From positions 1-6,287 of the forward strand of contig JAJRAX010000072.1 in assembly GCA_028679775.1 (NCBI GenBank): DNA of 6,287 bases, read 5' to 3'. The notes below the pieces were generated by a model. The model had not been told where the DNA came from, did no database searches, and saw only the letters and a program-made list of their open reading frames with translations. Of the stretch, positions 1-6,287 are shown piece after piece (within the stretch, counting starts at the first letter, position 1; each line of letters starts with the position of its first letter). The translations under genes were made by a program, and so were the position numbers. The stretch comes from Methanothrix sp. (GTDB lineage Archaea; Halobacteriota; Methanosarcinia; Methanotrichales; Methanotrichaceae).

Positions 1-193
1 ATTCAAGAGAACTTTGCTCGCATTTCAGTCTACTGTCTTGGACAGACATCCTGCAGTAGACAGCATCAGTATAAGGGCCAAAATGGCCAAATAGAATATT
101 GATCTCATCAGGCGGATGAGATGAATCTGGAATAAATTAAGCCTTTCCCAGGATCACTTGGGATTTCATCTTAACCCAAAATGAGATAGATAT
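1..193. other. Gene-free left edge with small inverted repeats
   Basis: I see no credible coding sequence here on either strand. The stretch is A/T-rich and lies downstream of the minus-strand PRC-barrel gene. It holds several short inverted repeats: GTCTACTG at 28-35 against CAGTAGAC at 54-61 (8 bp, 18-nt spacer), GGCCA/TGGCC at 76-80 and 84-88, and the ATCTCATC/GATGAGAT hairpin at 102-122. These could be 3'-UTR or termination structures for the PRC gene, or operator-like sites for a gene beyond the left edge. The sequence alone does not decide. Confidence 0.5.
102..122 (-). terminator. Candidate 3' hairpin downstream of the PRC-barrel gene
   Basis: Perfect 8-bp arms ATCTCATC (102-109) and GATGAGAT (115-122) enclose a 5-nt loop. 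Read on the minus strand it sits about 70 nt after the stop of the PRC-barrel gene, so it could stabilise or end that transcript. There is no strong U-tract directly after it, and archaeal termination usually depends more on U-runs than on hairpins, so this is a weak call. Confidence 0.25.
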
Positions 194-448
194 CTATGGC
201 TTCACTGCCCGATTGTCGTCGATCACTATGTAGTCCTTGATGGCCACAACTGAGGCGAATGGTATGAGCACAAATCTGCCATCCTCCCGGTATTTTATGC
301 GGTTCAGCTCCTTGTCCGGCTTGACCAACATGTCCGCCAGCTTTCCGGTCTCGACATCGAAGATGACATCCGCTAGCTCTCCCAACACCATGCCGTCGAT
401 GTTGACAATCTCTTTGCCGGCTATGCTTCCCGAGAACATCTTTCCCAT
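194..448 (-). CDS. Small PRC-barrel domain protein
   Basis: An 84-residue protein consisting of one PRC-barrel fold. The family signature is visible: an N-terminal segment GKEIVNIDGMVLGEL, then DVIFDVETGKL with the alternating hydrophobic pattern of beta strands, and a C-terminal strand pair VLIPFASVVAIKDYIVID. There is no signal peptide or membrane segment, so it is probably cytosolic. Stand-alone archaeal PRC-barrel proteins of this size are small adaptors; some haloarchaeal members (the CdpB proteins) act with SepF and FtsZ in cell division. Whether this copy does so is inference. I chose the ATG at 448 because GGGGAG (minus strand, 464-459) ends 10 nt before it. The in-frame GTG at 457 would give 87 residues but leaves only 1 nt to that site. 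The ATG at 439 is also possible. It lies downstream of cdc48 on the same strand but has its own TATA box and is separated by a palindrome, so it is probably transcribed independently. Confidence 0.88.
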   Translation of the reverse strand: MGKMFSGSIAGKEIVNIDGMVLGELADVIFDVETGKLADMLVKPDKELNRIKYREDGRFVLIPFASVVAIKDYIVIDDNRAVKP

Positions 449-458
449 GCCCTTCACA

Positions 459-464
459 CTCCCC
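459..464 (-). promoter_or_regulatory. Shine-Dalgarno site for the PRC-barrel gene
   Basis: Minus-strand GGGGAG lies 10 nt before the ATG at 448, but only 1 nt before the upstream GTG at 457. This decides the start in favour of 448. Confidence 0.5.
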
Positions 465-487
465 TTCGTTTAATTTGGCTCCATGCT

Positions 488-496
488 ATTTTTATA
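488..496 (-). promoter_or_regulatory. TATA-like box for the PRC-barrel gene
   Basis: Minus-strand TATAAAAAT is centred near 492. Archaeal initiation about 26 nt downstream would fall near 466, just ahead of the Shine-Dalgarno site at 464-459, leaving a leader of about 18 nt before the ATG at 448. The agreement of box, start site and ribosome site is the main support. Confidence 0.5.
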
Positions 497-523
497 CGGA
501 TAGACATAATAAATCCTGAAGCA

Positions 524-590
524 TTTGTGTCTTTGTGCCTTTGTGGTGACGGGTATTCCGCATATCACCACAAAGGCACAAAGAAGCAAA
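524..590. repeat. Long palindrome made of iterated 8-bp units
   Basis: The core arms are CTTTGTGCCTTTGTGGTGA (531-549) and its exact complement at 565-583, a perfect 19-bp inverted repeat with a 15-nt spacer (550-564). Pairing extends outward to 524 and 590 with only two mismatched positions (528 and 529 against 586 and 585), so 24 of 26 positions pair. Each arm is itself three degenerate 8-bp iterations: TTTGTGTC, TTTGTGCC and TTTGTGGT on the left; CACAAAGG, CACAAAGA and AGCAAAGA on the right. It lies between the cdc48 stop and the PRC-gene promoter, both on the minus strand. It would form a strong hairpin in a cdc48 3' UTR. Iterated CACAAAG-type palindromes resemble dispersed intergenic repeats in many environmental prokaryotes; their function is not known to me. 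Confidence 0.85.
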
Positions 591-615
591 GATAAATTCA
601 TTTCGGATATCTCGA

Positions 616-2838
<2,223 letters not shown>

Positions 2839-2854
2839 TTATTTCAACCCAAGC

Positions 2855-2865
2855 GATATAAGTTT
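2855..2865 (-). promoter_or_regulatory. TATA-like box for cdc48
   Basis: Minus-strand AAACTTATATC. Initiation about 26 nt downstream falls near 2833, only about 4 nt before the GTG at 2829, so the cdc48 mRNA may be nearly leaderless. This fits the lack of a convincing Shine-Dalgarno site in front of 2829. If the leader is this short, the second GTG at 2820 is also a possible start. Confidence 0.45.
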
Positions 2866-2917
2866 ATCAGTAATATTGCAGGTATCCGGCAATTAGCCAG
2901 ACTGTGGACGGACAGCC

Positions 2918-2924
2918 AAAAATA
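2918..2924 (+). promoter_or_regulatory. TATA-like box for ade
   Basis: Plus-strand AAAAATA is centred near 2921. A start about 26 nt downstream coincides with the ATG at 2947, predicting a leaderless ade transcript. No Shine-Dalgarno sequence is visible before 2932 or 2947, which agrees. The box itself is a weak match, so confidence is low. Confidence 0.35.
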
Positions 2925-2946
2925 GTGCGTCGTGATATGGGCCGGC

Positions 2947-4656
2947 ATGAATCTGTTTGAGGAGATGATTGCCGCTGCCCGCGGCGAGGTTGAGGTCGAT
3001 CTACTTTTGTCGGGTGGCCGCGTGGCCAATCTGCTCTCCGGAGAGGTTCAGTCGGCAGATGTTGCCATTCATAAAGGGCGGATTGCTGGATTTGACTGCT
3101 CCAGTGCTCGTCGGGTTCTGGAGATGGACGGGCGGGTTCTTGCGCCGGGATTCATAGACGGTCATGTGCATATCGAAAGCAGCATGGTTACTGTTCCCGA
3201 GTTCGCGAGGGCGGTGGTGCCCAGGGGGACCACGACTGTGGTCGCCGATCCTCACGAGATCGCCAATGTCTGGGGCGTGGCGGGCATTCGCTACATACTG
3301 GAGTCCTCTCGAAATGTTCCTCTGAATGTCCATGTGATGCTGCCCTCCTGCGTTCCCGCCACCAATCTGGAGACCGCTGGTGCGACAATGGACGCAGAGG
3401 ATTTAGCCGGGTTGATGGACGAAGAGGGCGTTCTCGGCCTAGCCGAGGTGATGAACTATCCTGGAGTCATCTTTCGCGATCCACAGGTGATGAAGAAGAT
3501 TGCCCTGGCCGGAAAAAGGCGCGTGGACGGGCATGCGCCTGGTCTCTCTGGTCGCGATCTTGCCGCCTACATCTGTGCGGGCATTCGTTCCGATCACGAG
3601 TGCACGAGCCTTGAGGAGGCCCGGGAGAAGCTGTCTCTCGGCATGTACATCATGCTGCGGGAGGGCAGCGCCGCCAAGAACTTGCGTGATCTGTTGCCGC
3701 TGGTAAGCTCAAGGAATGCCCGCCAGTTCCTCTTCGTCTCGGACGATCGTCATCCTGCCGATATTCTGCAGGAAGGGCATATCGATTTCATGGTGAAGAC
3801 CGTCATTTTAGAGGGACTGGACCCCATCGTAGCCCTGCAAATCGCGAGCTTGAATGCCGCCCAGTACTTTGGCCTATCCGATCTGGGGGCCATTGCACCA
3901 GGCTATCGGGCGGACATCGCAGTTCTTGATGGCATCGAGCATCCCCATGTGGTCCAGGTAATCAAGGACGGAATTGTTGTGGCGGAAGACGGCGACCTCA
4001 TTGCACCGCTAAAGGCACCGGTCCCGGCCGGGCATAAAACGATGCACATCGGCCCCATCGGTGCCGGGTCGTTTATCATTCGTGCGGAAAAAGGTCCCGC
4101 GAGGGTTATCGGCATAGTCGCCAATCAGATCATCACCAAATCCCTTCGACTTACTCCCAAGATACTTGATGGGAGGGTGGTCTGTGACCTGGATCGAGAC
4201 ATCCTCAAGATAGCTGTGGTGGAGCGGCATCGGGCCACCGGCAACGTGGGTCTGGGCCTCGTGCAGGGCTTTGGCCTTGCGAGCGGTGCGCTCGCCACAT
4301 CGGTCGCCCATGACTCGCATAACATTGTCGTTGTTGGAGCGTCAGACGAGGAGATGCTAGCAGCAGTCCTGGCTGTCAAGCAGATGGGCGGAGGGCTCGT
4401 GGCTGTGGAGAAAGGCGGGGTTTTAGCGAGCCTGCCTCTGCCGGTAGCCGGGCTTCTCTCAGAAGGGTACATGCGGGATGTGGCAGAGGGCATTTCAGAG
4501 TGCATTGATGCGGCTCATGCATTGGGGTGCAGGCTCCCGGACCCGTTCATGACGCTCTCGTTTCTCTGCCTGCCTGTGATCCCGGAGCTGAAGCTGACGG
4601 ACAGGGGGCTCGTGGATGTGGGGGAGTTTCGGTTGGTAGGGATGTTTGGGGAGTAA
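2947..4656 (+). CDS. ade: Adenine deaminase
   Basis: A 569-residue metal-dependent amidohydrolase that converts adenine to hypoxanthine and ammonia in purine salvage or catabolism; cytosolic. After an N-terminal beta segment (DLLLSGGRVANLLSGEV) comes the catalytic barrel with metal ligands in GHVH (H73, H75), ADPHE (near H103), the AEVMN glutamate (E167), DGHAPG (H196), SDHE (H217) and the SDDRH aspartates (D266, D267). Residues ~390-565 form the adenine deaminase C-terminal domain, with ERHRATGNVGLGLVQGFGL and VAHDSHN (near 454-459). Length matches bacterial and archaeal AdeC-type enzymes. I chose ATG 2947 over the in-frame GTG at 2932: relatives typically begin close to the MNL segment, and the TATA-like box predicts initiation right there. 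The next gene on the strand is a toxin-antitoxin remnant beginning within a few bases of the stop, which is not a functional partner. Confidence 0.95.
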   Translation: MNLFEEMIAAARGEVEVDLLLSGGRVANLLSGEVQSADVAIHKGRIAGFDCSSARRVLEMDGRVLAPGFIDGHVHIESSMVTVPEFARAVVPRGTTTVVADPHEIANVWGVAGIRYILESSRNVPLNVHVMLPSCVPATNLETAGATMDAEDLAGLMDEEGVLGLAEVMNYPGVIFRDPQVMKKIALAGKRRVDGHAPGLSGRDLAAYICAGIRSDHECTSLEEAREKLSLGMYIMLREGSAAKNLRDLLPLVSSRNARQFLFVSDDRHPADILQEGHIDFMVKTVILEGLDPIVALQIASLNAAQYFGLSDLGAIAPGYRADIAVLDGIEHPHVVQVIKDGIVVAEDGDLIAPLKAPVPAGHKTMHIGPIGAGSFIIRAEKGPARVIGIVANQIITKSLRLTPKILDGRVVCDLDRDILKIAVVERHRATGNVGLGLVQGFGLASGALATSVAHDSHNIVVVGASDEEMLAAVLAVKQMGGGLVAVEKGGVLASLPLPVAGLLSEGYMRDVAEGISECIDAAHALGCRLPDPFMTLSFLCLPVIPELKLTDRGLVDVGEFRLVGMFGE

Positions 4657-4662
4657 GAATAA

Positions 4663-4779
4663 GAATTTTTCAAATTGGGGCTGGTCACGATTGCCGGTCG
4701 GCCTGACAAGGACCTTCACCCCAAAACCCTCAAAAGCATATTAAAGCAGGCCGGCATAATGCAGGCTGAATATGACTAG
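4663..4779 (+). pseudogene. HicA toxin C-terminal remnant (5'-truncated)
   Basis: This frame is open from just after a stop at 4660-4662 to the TAG at 4777-4779 and encodes about 38 residues. Its second half, KDLHPKTLKSILKQAGI, is the typical end of HicA (YcfA-like) mRNA interferases, where a basic/His stretch precedes the last helix TLKSILKQAGI. Intact HicA is about 70-85 residues. The N-terminal strand-helix half and the catalytic G-S-H motif are absent, and there is no room for them because ade ends at 4656. The reading frame has no ATG before the conserved part. The TAG lies inside the hicB start region, an 8-bp overlap that preserves the usual hicA-hicB order. It is most likely a relic left when the 5' part was deleted at the ade junction. 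The identification rests on a short match by eye. Confidence 0.7.
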
Positions 4780-4987
4780 ATACACGATCATTATAGAAAA
4801 GGGTGCTGCAAATTATTCTGCATACTGCCCGGACCTTCCCGGTGTTGCTGCAGCCGGCGAGACGGAAGAAGAGACTGCAGAGCTGATGAAGGACGCTATC
4901 GAATTCCACCTGGAAGGCTTGAAGGAAGAGAATCTTCCCATCCCGGAGCCGACGGTCACTGCTGGAAGCATAAAAGTGAGCGCTTAG
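4772..4987 (+). CDS. hicB: HicB-family antitoxin, short form
   Basis: A 71-residue protein with the HicB-like (UPF0150) partial RNase H fold: a starting strand YTIIIEKGAANYSAYCPDLPGV, then the conserved helix region ETEEETAELMKDAIEFHL, and a closing EENLPIPEP segment. HicB binds and neutralises the HicA mRNA interferase. This short form lacks a C-terminal DNA-binding domain, so direct autorepression is not evident from the sequence. The ATG at 4772 overlaps the end of the hicA remnant, which suggests it was once translated by coupling. Only a poor ribosome site (AGGCTGA) is visible. Because the cognate toxin is truncated, the protein is probably an orphan; it could still bind a HicA encoded elsewhere. 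The family assignment is secure, the role here is inferred. Confidence 0.88.
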   Translation: MTRYTIIIEKGAANYSAYCPDLPGVAAAGETEEETAELMKDAIEFHLEGLKEENLPIPEPTVTAGSIKVSA

Positions 4988-4990
4988 CAA

Positions 4991-5017
4991 TCCTTTTCTC
5001 CTCTCTTTCCCCTCCTC
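4991..5017 (+). terminator. Pyrimidine-only tract after hicB
   Basis: Twenty-seven consecutive pyrimidines start 3 nt after the hicB stop. U/C-rich runs can release archaeal RNA polymerase, so this may end the ade/hicB transcript. No hairpin precedes it, and the U content is only moderate. It also leaves the next gene without an obvious TATA box, so read-through into that gene is equally possible. Confidence 0.3.
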
Positions 5018-5036
5018 AAAATCAGCTCAATCTCAT

Positions 5037-5046
5037 AGGATGATCC
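5037..5046 (+). promoter_or_regulatory. Ribosome binding site supporting a TTG start
   Basis: AGGATGATCC matches the archaeal anti-Shine-Dalgarno partner AGGAGGTGATCC apart from a missing GG, and ends 4 nt before the TTG at 5051. An in-frame TAG at 5036-5038 excludes any start further upstream, so this site and TTG 5051 are the best pair. Confidence 0.5.
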
Positions 5047-5050
5047 ATCT

Positions 5051-6187
5051 TTGCCGCCGCTCCCAGTCTGGTTTCGCTACAGCCCCAAGAACTCCTACAG
5101 CATCGCCGCCCTCCTGCCGCTGGTCGAGGCTGGCCTCGCCCGTGAGCCGAGGTCCGGCATCATGCTCTACAGCTTGGCCACAGCCCAGGCTGAAGAGGTC
5201 TACGCCGAGGTGGACCGGGCCCGGTCAGTAGGTGCTGTGGACGCGGTCTACGTGGCCGGCGGACCGCACCCATCAGCTCTCCCTGAGGAGGCGCTGGAGC
5301 ACTTCGACTTTGTAGTTATTGGCGAGGGTGAGGAGACGCTTCCGGAGCTGTTGCGGACGATTAGAGAGGGCAGCAATCCATCGGCCGTTTCCGGCATTGC
5401 CTGCAAGGTCGAGGGCCTGGTCCGGATCACAGAAAAGAGGCCTGCAGTGAACCTGGACCTCTATCCGCCGTTCTCCAATATCCTGGCCCCAATCGAGATC
5501 TCCCGCGGCTGCCCCTGGGGGTGCACCTACTGCCAGACCTCTCGCCTCTTCGGCACCTGCATGCGGCATCGGTCCATTTCAGTCATAGAAAGATACGCCC
5601 GCCGCCACAAGGATATCCGCTTTACCTCGCCAAACTCCCTGGCCTATGGCTCTGATGGCCGAAAGCCGAGGCTCGATAAGGTCGAGGCCCTGCTAAAAGC
5701 ATTGGCCGGACAGAAGAAGCAGAAGCCAATATACTTCGGCACATTCCCTTCAGAGGTCAGGCCTGAATTCGTCACTCAAGAAGCCCTGGAGCTGATTACA
5801 AAATACTGTGCAAACAAAAGCATCAGCCTCGGCGGCCAGTCCGGTAGCCCCGCTGTCCTGCACCGCATTGGCCGAGGACACGGACGGGAGGAGATCGAGA
5901 GGGCATGCGAGCTTTCTCTGGACCATAGCCTTGTGCCCCAGGTTGATTTCATCTTCGGCCTGCCGGACGAGTCGGTGGTGGATCAGCGCCTGACCCTCGA
6001 CCTCGTGCGCTGGATCGTCTCTAAAGGCGGCAAGGTGCGAGCGCACCGCTTCACACCCCTTCCGGGAACACCGCTGTGGGGCAGGCAGGCTGCACCTCTG
6101 GCCGAGGACGTGCAGGCCAGCTTAGGCAGGCTTGCCCTAGAGGGAAGGCTCACCGGAAGCTGGTCACGTGACCACTCCCACGAATGA
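5051..6187 (+). CDS. B12-binding-domain/radical SAM protein, MJ_1487-like
   Basis: A 378-residue protein with an N-terminal Rossmann-like B12-binding-type domain (~1-125) and a radical SAM domain (~145-350). The iron-sulfur/SAM motif is CPWGCTYC, with cysteines 154, 158 and 161 as CxxxCxxC. Other family marks are AGGPHPSALPEEAL (~69-82), VVIGEGEETLPEL (~88-100), the GGQSGS strand (261-266), FGLPDE (312-317) and FTPLPGTPLWG (344-354). The combination and the start WFRYSPKNSYSI resemble the archaeal MJ_1487 group of B12/radical SAM proteins, whose reaction is unknown to me. No DxHxxG cobalamin-ligand motif is seen in the N-terminal domain, so it may not bind B12 in the base-off/His-on way. Translation begins at TTG 5051. 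It lies 63 bp after hicB without a clear promoter of its own. The 14-bp palindrome TGGTCACGTGACCA (6161-6174) falls in its last codons. Confidence 0.9.
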   Translation: MPPLPVWFRYSPKNSYSIAALLPLVEAGLAREPRSGIMLYSLATAQAEEVYAEVDRARSVGAVDAVYVAGGPHPSALPEEALEHFDFVVIGEGEETLPELLRTIREGSNPSAVSGIACKVEGLVRITEKRPAVNLDLYPPFSNILAPIEISRGCPWGCTYCQTSRLFGTCMRHRSISVIERYARRHKDIRFTSPNSLAYGSDGRKPRLDKVEALLKALAGQKKQKPIYFGTFPSEVRPEFVTQEALELITKYCANKSISLGGQSGSPAVLHRIGRGHGREEIERACELSLDHSLVPQVDFIFGLPDESVVDQRLTLDLVRWIVSKGGKVRAHRFTPLPGTPLWGRQAAPLAEDVQASLGRLALEGRLTGSWSRDHSHE

Positions 6188-6221
6188 ATTCGTAGGCATC
6201 TACGACGAGTGAAAGTAATCT

Positions 6222-6279
6222 GGGCGGGGCACGATTCATCCCGCCTTTGAAAAGGCAGGGATTCTCTGCCCCTGCGCCC
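6222..6279 (-). mobile_element. Putative IS200/IS605-type right-end hairpin
   Basis: The segment folds into a long imperfect hairpin. The inner stem is ATCCC-GCCTT (6238-6247) against AAGGC-(A)-GGGAT (6252-6262), with one bulged A and a TGAA loop. The outer stem is GGGCG-GGGC (6222-6230) against GCCCC..CGCCC (6268-6279). Read on the minus strand it has the GAATCCC...GGGATGAATC layout typical of the 3' end of TnpB-encoding transposons, where the end of tnpB, the right end and the omega-RNA scaffold overlap. A minus-strand frame entering from the right edge reads DCRAQGQRIPAFSKAG and stops at 6236-6238, where a tnpB gene might end. No tnpB body lies inside the window. Alternatives are a plain terminator between convergent genes or a solo element end. 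The fold is seen directly; the identity is inferred from layout. Confidence 0.42.
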
Positions 6280-6287
6280 GACAATCC

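Noticed and set aside
102..126. Hairpin followed by GAATC, resembling the hairpin-GAATC layout at 6262-6233 on the other strand
   Set aside because: The shared part is only about 7 bases and the stems differ in sequence, so I do not claim a second transposon end.
2932..2946. GTG start at 2932 for ade
   Set aside because: It adds five residues not expected for the family, has no ribosome site, and would lie upstream of the predicted transcription start.
4730..4990. An 86-codon minus-strand frame opposite hicB
   Set aside because: The plus strand carries a recognisable HicB protein. The minus-strand product shows no family features.
6161..6174. Perfect 14-bp palindrome TGGTCACGTGACCA
   Set aside because: A 14-bp palindrome is not surprising by chance in about 6 kb, and it lies inside coding sequence. 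It is recorded only as a possible site.
6150..6287. A 45-codon minus-strand frame open to the right edge, overlapping the radical SAM 3' end
   Set aside because: It is open through the hairpin but runs into the radical SAM coding region and has no recognisable motif. The shorter frame that stops at 6236 is a better candidate for a tnpB end.

Overview
The window looks archaeal and most like a methanogenic euryarchaeon; a Methanothrix/Methanosaeta-type genome is my best guess. The reasons are an archaeal-type CDC48/VAT double AAA+ ATPase, a tiny stand-alone PRC-barrel protein, a B12-binding/radical SAM protein resembling the MJ_1487 family, a short HicB-type antitoxin of the kind common in methanogens, and A/T-rich TATA-like boxes about 25 nt upstream of likely transcript starts. 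The genus is an inference from protein flavour, with no marker gene present.

Layout, left to right. Positions 1-193 hold no gene, only small inverted repeats. On the minus strand, 194-448 encodes a PRC-barrel protein with its own TATA box and Shine-Dalgarno site. Between it and the next gene lies a near-perfect palindrome (524-590) built from three 8-bp iterations per arm. The minus-strand gene 616-2829 is cdc48 (N domain plus D1 and D2 ATPase rings). A compact divergent promoter region (2830-2946) separates it from the plus-strand adenine deaminase gene ade (2947-4656), whose best start lies where leaderless transcription would begin. Immediately downstream, only about 38 codons of a HicA toxin C-terminus survive (4663-4779), overlapping the start of an intact hicB antitoxin gene (4772-4987). 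A radical SAM/B12-domain gene follows (5051-6187, TTG start). The last ~60 bases (6222-6279) fold into a long imperfect hairpin resembling the right end of an IS200/IS605-type (TnpB) element whose body would lie beyond the right edge.

The genes do not form one pathway. CDC48 is a protein-unfolding machine. Ade feeds purine salvage or catabolism (adenine to hypoxanthine). The HicB gene is the survivor of a decayed toxin-antitoxin pair. The radical SAM protein has no assigned reaction. The accessory character is concentrated in the 4657-5050 junction and at the right edge. I found no CRISPR array, tRNA or rRNA and no clearly new multi-gene system. The most notable points are the decapitated hicA, the iterated palindrome and the putative transposon end.
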